A stretch of 64,000 nucleotides of DNA from Maratus speciosus. Its lineage: Eukaryota > Arthropoda > Arachnida > Araneae > Salticidae. How positions within the stretch are numbered: position 1 is the stretch's first letter; the number at the start of each line of letters is the position of its first letter. Both the position numbers and the translations under genes were made by a program. The DNA is taken from positions 97,483,307-97,547,306 of the forward strand of contig OZ010800.1 in assembly GCA_963932465.1 (NCBI GenBank), read 5' to 3'. The notes beneath the pieces are model-generated. The model worked only from the letters and a program-made list of their open reading frames with translations. It ran no database searches and was not told the origin of the DNA. Shown here in pieces: positions 23,050 to 34,150 of the stretch.

Positions 23050-25305
23050 ACTGTCCCTTTAAAGAGGTTAAAAATTATATCTAAGTAGTTGATTTAAAAA
23101 ATACACAACGCGTATGAAAATCAGATTTCAGCAATTATTGTCAATAGCTGGAAATGTGCTTTAAACCTTTTGGTCTGTATATACATTAAATAGTGTTCTA
23201 AAATAGAGCTTAGTTATAAAACTCATAATATAGTCGAAACCTTTCGAAATTTCCTCCAATAGGCGAAAATGCCCTTGAATAATTTTGAACAAACCCTGTA
23301 TATTATACAGAGAGTTTAATACACACCTCATGTTAAACTGAAATATAATAAAAAAAAAAACAAAAAAAAACTAGACATAGCTGGATAATTACATTTAGAA
23401 ATTATCATCCATATTCGGACAATATGTCCATATATAGCCCTGTATATAGTCCAAATATAACCCTGTATATAATTTTTTTTATGTTCTACAAACATTTCTT
23501 AAGATAAATATAATTTACTAAATATAGTTCAGATTGAAAATGCACACTATAATTAAACTATAATTAAAATTTTCCTTCACACAATTCACGCTCAAAATCA
23601 GTAGTATTAGAGAAATATTTTGTGTACTCATGTACATGATTTAAAGAACTTATAGACACCACTTAGAATGAAAATATTAAATTAAACTTTAGACCGCATG
23701 GTGCAACAGAAAACGCAATTCTGAAAACGCATTTGTCGCTTATATCTCTACTGTAACCCAAATTTGTTGTGTAAATCAAATTTTCAACAACAAGCATTCA
23801 GTAATAAATTTTAAGAAAATGTATGAATCACATAGCAAAAACGAGTACATTTATTACACTAAAAAAGAAATAAGTACTTAAATTTTCATATTAAATCCGG
23901 TGTACCGATGGTACAAAGAAGATTTGTCTATATGCAAAAAGTAGCGTGTAAATTGCGAAATACACGCCTGGTGTGTCAATTTCAAATTGTATATTTTGCT
24001 TTGTATTTTGATGATAAAACACTTTAAGTGACTTTAGTGTGTAAAAAGTTATCAGATAAATATGAAATACACAGCTTAACGTGTAAATTGTACAGGTGTA
24101 CACGCATATCTATGCAATATAAAAACAAGAAAGAAAAATCATTTTCAGCAGTTACCATCCATATCCAAATATGTATTACAATTCTGTTGAAGAGCCCTGT
24201 ATTGGATCTGTAGGTTGATATCTATACTATATAATGGGAAAATTTAGGTTAACAAGAAATCGCATAACAAATTGAAATTTCTCTGTCAGCAATTTATACT
24301 GACACATAGAAACATACTTGAATACTTTTGTACATTCCTGTAGTTTACCCAGAAGCATTATTACACGCCACTATTTAGCTAAAATTTAATTCCAAGTAAA
24401 ACACTTTTAAAACTACTGAAATCACATTTGCAGAAATTATCATTTATAGACGGTCATGTGTCCAATTCCTTCCGTGACTCTGTATATCATTTTATCTTTA
24501 TTCTAAAACCATTTCCTAGTAAATTAAATGCAGTTCAGCTTATATAAATCCTTTTTATAATCTTATATCATCTTATTTAAAAACCACCTTTAAGTAATTT
24601 GCGCTCTTACCCAGTAACCCTTACAATTTCTTTTGTGTAGCCCTGTATTTGAATTATAGAATTTATACACACCATACAGTAAAACATAAAAGACCATATC
24701 ATAATTAAAATTGAACTTCCAGCAATCATCGCTAATGTACAGCAATTCGGATACAATATAGTGCCTTAAGTCTTTTGTGTATCCCTGTAAAGGCTATGCA
24801 TCTCTTATTATAGATGAAGTAACTGATACTATAGCTCACAGACGTATATCAATTTCAATATGTATGAAATAGTTTAACACAATTCAAATACGCCGTAAAC
24901 AATTCCACTCCTATACCATTATGTAACGGAATTTTTTTATGTGGCCCTGTAAATGTATAATAACTATTTTTTGTACAGCATATTCTACAGTATGCATACT
25001 TTAGTGGACTTCATTAATGCATATCAATTTTATTATGTTTGAAAGAGTGTAGCACTATTGAAAATAATTTGAAACGATTTTTTTTCCCATTGGCCGTAAT
25101 GTAACTGAAAACTTTGCCTGTCCCTGTAAATGAACTAAACACGCTACAAACTTCATTTGAGATAGGGATTGTGCTATGGTAGACTTCACTAACATCCAAA
25201 AATTTCAGAACGATCCAAGTGTATTTAAGAGAATTAGAGAGCAGACAGACGGACAGACGGACAGACAAACCGAAGTCAATAACAATTTTTAACTTTGTTT
25301 GAAAG
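23050..25305. repeat. Diverged ~150-bp repeat, family A, locus 2, with simple-repeat tail
   Basis: CCCTGTA cores near 23296, 23440, 24197, 24340, 24475, 24640, 24780, 24941 and 25123, most followed by a TACACACCA-like motif and preceded by CAGCAATTAT-like sequence. Spacing is about 135-182 bp. The last unit is followed by AATTTCAGAACGATCC, AGAGAATTAGAGAGCAGACA and a (GACAGACG)n run at about 25240-25270. A related tail (GACATACAAACCGAAGTTAT) lies at about 26398. This is one of four arrays here with a cap plus simple-repeat end. Confidence 0.65.
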
Positions 25306-25778
25306 TGTTAAAAGCATGGATTTTGTGTACATAGTACAGAATCTTATAGTTTGAAATGTAAATGTTGAACTGAATATTCTTATAGTCGCAAAACAAATTT
25401 GTATGAAGAACAAACTCTGGTGTTTGGTGTGATTGTTCGCTTTTGAATAGATTTGTTTTAAGACCAAAAAATAGTGTACTTTTAATTTAAAAAAAGAGAA
25501 TCTTCTGAAATTATGTTTACCTCACGCAATTTCTCTGTTAGAGTTTTTTTTTAATTCCTAAAATATTATGCACAATTTATGCATAGAACCTGTTTAATCT
25601 AAATAAATACATTGTAAAATAATATTTCGTTAAAATATGGAAATTATGTCGCCAGTATTATTTCCTTATTTTGCCGAATTTTTTTCCGGTCAATTTCCGT
25701 CGTAACTTTTCAAACATACATCTCTAGCAAGAGGATAAATTCTCGATTTAATTCAATCTACAGTAAACAAGCATTATT

Positions 25779-25858
25779 TACCGAAGCGGGATACGAACTG
25801 AGGAACTGCAACTTTCCAAAGCACCACATTGACCATTCAACTACTATTTCACAAGCCA
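25779..25858 (-). other. tRNA-like relic (SINE head or tRNA pseudogene)
   Basis: On the minus strand a TAGTTGAATGGTCAA box A-like motif (25830-25844) is followed about 30 bp later by CTCAGTTCGTATCCCGC, a box B-like motif (25786-25802). Spacing and GC content fit an RNA polymerase III internal promoter. The cloverleaf is not convincing and the acceptor stem does not pair well, so this is more likely a tRNA-derived SINE head or a decayed tRNA than a working gene. Confidence 0.45.
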
Positions 25859-25884
25859 AATTTTCAAGTATCGATATTTATTGA

Positions 25885-26310
25885 GTGCAACTGCACATTT
25901 TTATGTGTATTATTCTTACACATAGTCCTCTGTAATATTCTGTTCTTACACATATATCTCCGTGAAAATGCGTAAGCATATTTTTGTGTAATTCTGTTCA
26001 TATGCATATACCTGTGTAGTATTCTTACACATATTTCATTGTAACATACAAAATACACATATATTTGTGTAATATAAAAATTTGTAAATTTAAATTAACA
26101 AACCGATTCGGATAAATCCGTGTAAATTTCTGCATTTACACACTTGTTTGAGTTTCTGCAGGATATCAAATTACAGGCTTCCATTAAGCCGATAAGCACT
26201 CAAAAATACAGGTAAATTTTCACGACTAGAGTGAAAATTTTATAAAACAAGTGTAATTTTAAACATTTGCACATATACTTGTGTAAAATTAACTAATTTA
26301 CACAATTATG
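25885..26310. repeat. Short ACACATAT-rich interspersed repeats
   Basis: Units of about 45 bp built on TTCTTACACATA, TGTGTAAT and ATTCTGTTC motifs at about 25895-26060, with further TTTACACA/TGTGTAAA pairs to about 26310. Many of the motifs form small inverted pairs. The 64-codon minus frame at 25864-26058 is a by-product of the repeats. Confidence 0.5.
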
Positions 26311-26519
26311 TTTTAGAGTGTAGTCACAGCACCGTCTGGCGGAAAATATACAACAGATGGCAAATATACGACAGACAGCAGAACACGTCAAACGAAAGAC
26401 ATACAAACCGAAGTTATAAATACTTTTAAAATACGTTTGAAAATCTTAAAAAATAACATCATATTTACTATTGTTGGAAAAGTAATAAATATTTTTTCAA
26501 AAAGGAAAAATGAGATCTT

Positions 26520-27100
26520 GTATTACCTGTTCCTCCTTTTTAATGAGACATTTTATGATTTAGAAAATAAAATCCCCTAATCGAAACATTTAAAAAAGAG
26601 ATAAAAATCGAATGGATAAAAGAGTGAAAATGAAAATTCGAATTGATTTCATTCAGTGATAGGCCGAGAATTTCATTTAAAGTCACATTTACAAGAATAA
26701 GTCGATAATTTCTATAGGAACAGAAAATATGAAAAACAATATTGAAACAATTGTACATAAATTATTCTACGTGTGGAGTAATATTTTAAATCTGTTTTAA
26801 AAGAAAATTTCTCAGTTAGCCATTACTGCCTACAAATAGCTATTACTAATGTAATAAAAAAGAAGATATTGCTATTCCTTATTGTTGATTGGAGAACATT
26901 ACCTTAATCCAAAAAAGGAATAACGTGATCGTGCATTACTTTTTCTGATAGTTTGATGATACTTTTTATGATTTCGGCAGATAAAGACATACAACTTAAA
27001 TGTCTCAAAAAAGTTAAAATGGAATAGAAAAGAGGTCAAAAATGGAAAATAGAATTGAATACTTTCAATGATAAACATGCAGATGTGGTGCGTCGATGCA
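26520..27100. repeat. Diverged ~415-bp repeat, family B, locus 2
   Basis: GTATTACCTGTTCCTCC at 26520 and GCATTACTTTTTCTGATAG at about 26935 start two units that follow the locus 1 order, including TGGAGTAATATTTTAAAT at about 26773 and a CCTTATTGTTGATTGGAGAA block. Frames at 26540-26758 and 26899-27201 (the latter over a poly-A run at 27137-27166) are not genes. Confidence 0.65.
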
Positions 27101-27128
27101 TTCGCATTTAAGGGAAGGGACGATTGGT

Positions 27129-27167
<39 letters not shown>

Positions 27168-27170
<3 letters not shown>

Positions 27171-27896
27171 TGTAATTCTCGTTACCATCGCCATTTTGCA
27201 CAGTGCGGAATTAAATAAAATAGCGGTATCATTCAAATTAATATATCTTCCAAAACATTTAAGTGCATTTTTCACAATGTAGTGGTTTTCGAAATTGTGA
27301 GATTTGTAGAAAATTTATTAATTATCCTATTGAATTCTAAACTATAGTGAAGCTGCATAAGATATATTGCTCTAATGTGAGCAATTATAACGAATTATTT
27401 GTTATTGTAATTTTAATTTTTTGATAAAAATGTTTTATGAGAAACACTTTCGTATGTTTATTTCGTATATTACAAAATTCGTTTAAAATTAAAAAAATAT
27501 ATATAATAATTATCCTTGCAAATTAATGTTTTGACAGATTTCTGGATTCAGTTAAAAAATTTTAAACACCATCAAGTTTTTTCAGAACCATTGTTACCAA
27601 GCGGCATTGCCGCACAGTCAGAAATTAGACTACAAATCATTATCCTTCATTGAGCTTCTTGATCTGTAGAATTGTCATTTAAAGTTCGTCTCATGTAAAA
27701 ATTTTTGTTCGAAAATAAATTGCCCATTATTTTTCCAAAATATCTTCAAAATATATCGTAATATAACTGGTGTTACGCCGACATCCAATTAAAAGAATAA
27801 TTAGATAAGTTTTACAAGAAATGAAAATATAGTAAACATTAATAAAATAGTTTAAAGTAAATTGCATCCAACTCTGGAATAAAAATGTTAACCTGT
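27168..27896. other. AT-rich sequence, no gene seen
   Basis: No open frame of note, no paired termini. Nothing recognised. Confidence 0.5.
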
Positions 27897-27900
27897 TTAA

Positions 27901-28896
27901 GGGGTCTCAGGACTCTTAAAGTTTCAAAATTATCGAAATTTTATTTTTTTTTAGATGTTACATTTCTATATTTTCTGAACATTGTGATATAATTGTTTCC
28001 TTGAAATTCCCATTAGAACAGAATGTTATGGCTTTAAGAATTATACCCGCTCAATAGCTGAAGTGGCTTATCCGAAAATCCGAACGCGCGCGATTTCTCA
28101 AAATCTTCTGAATATTTTTCATGATAGTTTTGAAACATATGTTTCATGTTAGTCTGTATAAATTGAACCTAAAACTTCCGTTTTATTGTACAAAATTATT
28201 TTTTTAGGCAATTATACTGTAGAAAATTCCAAAACTTTGCATTCACTAAATGGAACTTTCTATTAAAAATATAAAAATGCTTTAAAGACAAATTTATTTA
28301 GGTTCTGGGTAATTATTATAATCTAAAGTATAAGTACACTGTTAAAATTTTTTCAGCATTCTGGCAGGTCATTCGACAGTTTTTTGAAAAAACAATTTCA
28401 TAACCATAATTTAACTATAATATGACCCTAAAATGGCCAATAATATGGTCAGAATAGTGTTAAAATTACGGTTGTGCAACCGTTTTCGGAAAAAACGGTT
28501 AAATGACCTGCTAGAGTGCTGCAAATTTTAACAGTGTAGGCACCAAAATTTTCATTCCAGTTGCAAAAATGTTTTTATAATCCTACGCGTAAGCTGTTAT
28601 ACCAAGTTTCTGCTCGTCAAATATTTGACATTTTGGAGCCCCTTATAAATGCTAATTCTGCATCTTGCATTTTTATGATACATTACTTTGATACATACTT
28701 TGATACATTACTTTGATACTAATTTTTATGATACATTATGATACTTATTTCATTTCAATACATGAAATGAAATAAGATACTTCTATCTTACACCCCAATT
28801 AAAATTGTGTTTTAAAATGCTATACATTTTAAGATATTAAATGTTGAAAATAGTCTTTTTCTTCACATTTTCCAATTTTAGGAGTCCTGAGTCCCT
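27901..28896. mobile_element. Non-autonomous transposon, TTAA type, copy 2
   Basis: Termini GGGGTCTCAGGACTCTTAAA and (inverse) AGGGACTCAGGACTCCTAAA pair over about 20 bp, flanked by TTAA at 27897-27900 and 28897-28900. TTAA targets with G-rich starts occur in Kolobok and piggyBac families; the terminal sequence alone does not separate them. It holds no coding region and contains a nested MITE at 28337-28536. A (TACTTTGATACAT)n short repeat lies at about 28677-28765. Confidence 0.8.
28337..28536. mobile_element. 200-bp MITE with CACTGTTAAAA ends, TA target
   Basis: Left end CACTGTTAAAATTTTTTCAG and right end GCAAATTTTAACAGTG are inverted; a second inverted block (GGCAGGTCATT against AATGACCTGC) extends the arms. 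TA flanks at 28335-28336 and 28537-28538. The paralogous element at about 21120 reads AAGTACAATTAGGCAC where this copy has AAGTATAAGTA, the insertion, then TAGGCAC, giving the empty site. It is non-autonomous and probably moved by a Tc1/mariner transposase. Confidence 0.85.
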
Positions 28897-28904
28897 TTAA
28901 AAGA

Positions 28905-29290
28905 AGAATTTCTCATTTTATCCAATAATTGATGCCCACATAACATTTATTAAAGTAATGTGATAACATAAAAGATAATATAACTCCTTACTGTTGATGA
29001 AAATGCATTATATTAGCGGAAAAAGAAACAACGTATTCCTGCATTACCTTTTCCGAAAGGTTAATGACACGTTTTATGATTGTAAAAGATAATATAAGGT
29101 AATCTAAACGTCGGAGTAACAAGAGATAAAAATCGAATGGAGAAAATTGGATTGATTTTTTTCTGTGATAAATATAAGTATTTCTTTTTATCTATACATT
29201 TAAAGAATAAATAGATATTTTTTAGAAAAAAAATATAAACAAGAAAGAAAAATAATGCTTCGAGCATACATTATGAAATATTTTAATACA
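28905..29290. repeat. Diverged ~415-bp repeat, family B, locus 3
   Basis: GAAGAATTTCTCATTTTATCC, then a CTCCTTACTGTTGATGAAAA block at about 28985, GCATTACCTTTTCCGAAAGG at 29041 and GATAAAAATCGAATGG at about 29127, in the order seen at loci 1 and 2. The next block, AATAATGCTTCGAGCATA at about 29247, matches 22.3 kb. The 68-codon minus frame at 29061-29267 is repeat sequence. Confidence 0.65.
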
Positions 29291-30199
29291 CTTCTCAAAT
29301 AATGAACTTCATTGTGTAAAAAGGTTACAGATCCAACTTAACCCTTCTTAATTTGACATAAATAACATTTTCTTTTTTAAATATTAATGACTAATTTAGA
29401 GAAGAAAAACTATATTACAATGTATTTTATATTTTTATGTAAGATATGAGAATGTTGCGGAAACGCAACGTCAGTAGAAATCAACTACATTTTTGCCATA
29501 TGAAAAGTTTTAAAGCATTTACTATGTAACAGTGCATTATACTTACTACACATAGCTAGCTACAATATTGCTAGCTTGTATTGCTGAATTGTACTTCATT
29601 TTTTAACCAATTCGTGACCGGCGGTTTTTACACAAATTTTATTCGGTCGGCATCACTCTGTTTAAGATGTTACATTTATTTAAATAATCAGGAAAATGCT
29701 CTCATTTAAGAAAGCAAATTTTACATTTTTTTTTTTTTTTTTACATGTGGCAAAACAAACAAATAAATAAATAAATAAATCTGTATGTTCTTTTTAAAGG
29801 TGCATATATGGACCCATGGTCCAGAATGGATTAAGTGCATCTATGAACAAGATTTATCGATAAATATTTAAAAAAAAACCCATTCTGTACTATTTCATTC
29901 ATATCCCTAATTTTATTCCAACTTGAATAAATAAATAAATAATCCTGAAAATAAAAGCCATAAATACCATATGTGACAATAAATTTGCTGAAAAAAATGT
30001 TGACAATAAAAAAAAATCACAAAATTAAATTTGCGAAAACGCAACGTCAGTCTTTAATGAATTAAGTAACGCATAATACATTTGAAAACTAAATTTTTGA
30101 ATTTACCGACATAGTCAGGAAGGTAGTGGAATTCGCTTGTGCATCAATGTACATAATCTATATATCTGTATGTACAGTAAAAATTTAAAATTTGCTAAA
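29291..30199. other. AT-rich sequence with a short direct repeat
   Basis: A near-identical 19-mer occurs at 29457-29475 (GCGGAAACGCAACGTCAGT) and 30033-30051 (GCGAAAACGCAACGTCAGT), 576 bp apart. A (AAAT)n run lies at about 29757-29780. No gene is visible between. Confidence 0.55.
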
Positions 30200-31060
30200 A
30201 TTTATATTAGTTATAAATAGTATAACACAGTTGAAAATTCACTTTCAACAATTTAAGCTAGTAGGCGGAAATGTACTTAAATAATTTTATACATCTCTAT
30301 ACATTATAGACAGAATTTTAAACACACATCATATTAAGTAAAACTTATGTCATAAAAAAAACGCTTAATAACGGTAAAAACGTACTTTTCGAAATTATTG
30401 TTACAGAAGACACTATATCCATATGTTTGAGTAGCCTTGTATATGAATATATTTATATTCTGCAAAATTCTTAGTATACTGAATATAGTTCTTTGGGAAA
30501 TTCAGAACCCAGTTAAGGAAAACCCTTAAGTGATTCCCGCTTGAACACAGTAATGCTTTCAAAATATTTTGTATAGACCTGTATATCATCTATAGAATTT
30601 AATAGACATAGTGTTTGATGAAAAATTTAGTACAACTTAAAAACGCATACTCCAAATGAACACCCACTTCCACCATGTTTCGCTTATACGTAGTACTGCA
30701 ACGAAAATCTTTTGTGTGTTTTTCCAAATGAACGATAACTTTTATGCACGTGATATTCTAAAGTGATCAACTTGTACTATACGCAGTATGGTATATACAT
30801 TTTATTATGTTTGAAATTGTGTAATATCATTAAAACACACCGTAAACGATTTTTTCCATGTACCATAATGTAACGCAGATCTGTCACGGGTGATTATTTT
30901 TATATTCTGTTCGCACCACTATTTTAAAAAAAAACATTTTGTAGTATATTTCTCTTCCAAATGTTATCAAAGCGTATGTTTAAGATTTTTGTGTTGAAAG
31001 AATGTTGCGAAATAGAATTAAAAAATAGTCACCAGTAGCAGCCCTGTAAAGGGATTTTTT
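30200..31060. repeat. Diverged ~150-bp repeat, family A, locus 3
   Basis: GTATAACACAGTTGAAAATTC at about 30219 matches locus 1 at about 16888 closely. CTGTAT/CCTGTA cores near 30434, 30575 and 31040 and TTTAA.(A)CACA..AT motifs follow the family pattern. Its spacing relative to locus 2 is about 7.0 kb. Confidence 0.6.
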
Positions 31061-31509
31061 TTGAGTGCCTTTCTATACGAACTATAAATGTTTCGCACTC
31101 CATTTTCATGGATTCTTATTATTATAGTTAGAATAACTGACTTTGTGCTTAAAAATAAGTTCTAAAAATATATTGAATTGCCGTAAATAGTTGTTACGTA
31201 AATAATAATTACAAAACCAAAAGTTTGAAAAAAAAGGGCCATGTTAAGAATTTTATAAAATGTTTTAAAAAATTGTCAAATATTCGAAATACTTTCATAT
31301 AGAAACAAAATTAAAGTAATATAATAATTCACGCATTTGTATCACGTGTTTTAATTAATTCTCTTTGAAAAATAGTAGATTATTTATTGAAATAACTGTA
31401 AATAATTTTAAATAACAACATCGAATTTCTGGTGTATAGGCATATATATATATATGCGTTTTTTTCTATATATGTCTAAACACGCAACATTTCGTAGTAA
31501 AAAAAGCAC
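31061..31509. other. AT-rich sequence, no gene seen
   Basis: Contains a short (TA)n run at about 31443-31455. Nothing else is recognised. Confidence 0.5.
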
Positions 31510-32051
31510 TTATCCTCCTCAGACCTGATGTATCCTATAGGATACACATCTTTACAATTTTTTTTCACGTATATTAATAATGTTAAAAAAAAAAGAAAAT
31601 TGGCGTGTATGGAGTCTTACAGATAGCAGAACTAAATAAAATAGCAATTTCTTTCTTATAGTGCTTTTTTTTAGCGAGATAGGTGTTATATCAATATGGC
31701 TTGCAGCAAAAATGCACCAAATTTACCAAAACGAAAACGTAAACAGTTTTTCTGTACGTTAAATACCATTTGTAGAGTCCATTAGAAATAAAAAATTATT
31801 AAAGGTATAATTATTTCATGTTTTGCATTATTTTTTCAATGCAATGCAAAAAAAAGTAAAACAAAAAATCCTAAAAAACTGTCAAAAAATGTACTTATTG
31901 GGTCCCCATGTATCATCGAATTTTATGTACAAAAAATACATTTTATTTTTTTTTACTTTTCAATCTTTCTTAGGTATCGGTTTGTTAATATAAATTCACA
32001 ACTGAAGTTAAAAAAAATGTAATAATAAACGCTGGGGTCTGAAGAGGATAA
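31510..32051. mobile_element. MITE-like element with TTATCCTC.TCAGACC ends
   Basis: TTATCCTCCTCAGACC at the left is the inverse of GGTCTGAAGAGGATAA at the right with one mismatch, about 540 bp apart. An 18-bp perfect palindrome, TGTATCCTATAGGATACA, lies just inside the left end (31529-31546). The target duplication is not clear and there is no coding capacity. Family unassigned. Confidence 0.65.
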
Positions 32052-32159
32052 ATGCTACAAAAAAGAGACATTTAATGCATATTTTTCGTAAATTTCAATT
32101 ATTATACATATTTTTTCCAATTGCCGTTTGAAAATCTATATTAATAAAAGAACAAATCG

Positions 32160-34150
32160 CTCTGTGTGTGTGTGTGTCAGCGATGGATAGCGAAATCCTT
32201 TCAGTTTCTACCCCATTTCAACATTTCAGTTAAGCAGCTGGCACTCTTGCAAGGGGCCCGGTACAGGGCCCCTTGCAGTTTTAGTGCACTAAATTGTTAA
32301 TACATGTCTCTTTTCTACCTGATCTTCTTCGTTTTTGGGGTGAATTCTCCTTTCAGTTTATGCCCCATTTTTACATTTCATTTAAGACCCTGGCACCCTT
32401 GCAAGGGGCACAGTACAGACCTTGAATTTTTAGCGCACTCAATTGTTAATAACATGCCTCTTTTCTATCCGATTTCCTTCTTTTTAGGGCTGAATTCTCC
32501 TTTCAGTTTCTACCTCATTTCAACATTTCAGATAAGACCCTGTAAACCTTGCAAGGGGCTCGGTACAGGGCCCTCTTGAAGTTTTAGTGCACTAAATTGT
32601 ATCTTTTCTATCCGATATTCGTCGTTTTTGGGATGGATTTTCCTTTCGGTTTCTGCAATATCTCTACACTTCAGTTAAGACCCTGGAACCCTGTCAAGGG
32701 TCCCAGTTTAGGGGCCCTTGAAGTTTTATTGCACTAAATTGTTAATAACTTGCCTCTTTTCAATACGATCTTCTTCGTTTTTGGGGTGAATTCTCCTTTC
32801 AGTTTCTACCCTATATCTACACATCAGTTAAGACCCTGGAACCCTGTCAAGGGGCTCCGTTCAGGCTTCCTTGAAGTTTTAGTGCACTAAATAGTTAATA
32901 ACTTGCCTCTTTTCTATCCGATCTTCTTCGTTTTTGGGGTGAATTCTCCTTTCAGTTTCTACCCCATTTCTACATTTCAGTTAAGTCCCTGGCACTGTTG
33001 CAAACGGCCAAGTATAGGGCCCCTTGAAGTTTTAGTGCACTATTTTTGGTGAATTCTATTTTCAGTTTCTACCCTATTTCTACACATCAGTTAAGACCCT
33101 GGAACCCTGTCAAGGGGCTCCGTTCAGGGCCCCTTGAAGTGTTAGTGCACTAAATTTTTAATAACATGCCTGTTTTCTATCTGATCTTCTTCGTTTCTGG
33201 GGTGAATTCTCCTTTGAGTTTCTACCCCATTTCTACATTTCAGTTTAGACCCTGGCACCCTTGCAAGGTGCCTGGTACATGGCCCCTTGAAGTTTTAGTG
33301 TACTAAATTGTTAATAACTTGCCTCTTTTCTATCCGATCTTCTTCGTTTTTGGGGAGAATTCTCCTTTCAGTTTATGCCCCATTTCAACATTTTAGTTAA
33401 GTCCCTGGCACTCTTGGAAACGGCCAAGTACAGGACCCCTTGAAGTTTTAGTGCACTAAATTATTAATACATGCCTCTTTTCTATCCGATATTCTTAGAT
33501 TTTGGGGTGAATTCTCCTTTCAATTTCTGCCCCATTTATACACTATACTCCTGGCACTCTTGCAAAGGCCCAGTACTGGGCCCCTTGAAGTTTTTGTGCA
33601 CTAAATTGTTAATAAAATGCCTCTTTTCTATCCGATTTCTTTTGTTTTATGGGTGAATTCTCCATTCAGTAACTACTCCATTTCAATATATAAGTTAAGA
33701 CCCTGGAACCCCTGCAAGGGGCTCGGTACAGGCCCCCTTGAATTTTTAGTGCACTAAATTGTTAATAATCTGCCTCTTTTCTATCCGATCTTCGTCGTTT
33801 TTGGGAATTCTTCTTTCAGTTTCTGCCCATTTCTACATTTCAGTTTAGACCTTTGCACCTTTGCAAGAGGCCCATTGAAGACCCATTGTGCATGACCCAT
33901 TGAAGTTTTAGTGTACTAAATTTTTAATAACATGCCTGTTTTCTATCCGATCTTCTTCGTTTTTGGGATGAATTCTCCTTTTAGTTTCTACTCCTTTTCT
34001 ACATTACAGTTAAGATGCTGGCACCCTTGCAAGAGACCCGGTACAAGGCCCCTTGAAGTTTTAGTGCACTAAATTGTTAATAAATTGCTTCCTTTTTATC
34101 CGATATTCATTTTTGGGATACTTTCCACATTTAGTTATTCTCCTATTTCT
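32160..34150. repeat. Second ~150-bp satellite array, plus orientation
   Basis: About 13 monomers, each with GAAGTTTTAGTGCACTAAAT, TTTCTATCCGATCTTCTTCG, GGTGAATTCTCCTTTCAG, then CAGTTAAGACCCTGG and a GGGGCCCGGTACAGGGCCCC-like GC-rich end. The TCCTTTCAG marker occurs near 32191, 32348, 32500, 32640, 32797, 32946, 33209, 33366, 33510, 33660 and 33808. The left end is capped by GCGATGGATAGCGAAATCC and a (TG)n run at 32161-32178. Frames at 32304-32579 and 33471-33656 follow the monomer and are not genes. Confidence 0.92.

Noticed and set aside
25779..25858. Functional tRNA gene
   Set aside because: Box motifs are present but stems pair poorly and no anticodon arm is convincing; kept only as a tRNA-like relic.
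32304..32579. 91-codon plus-strand frame with internal repetition
   Set aside because: Follows two satellite monomers; the frame is lost in the neighbouring monomers.
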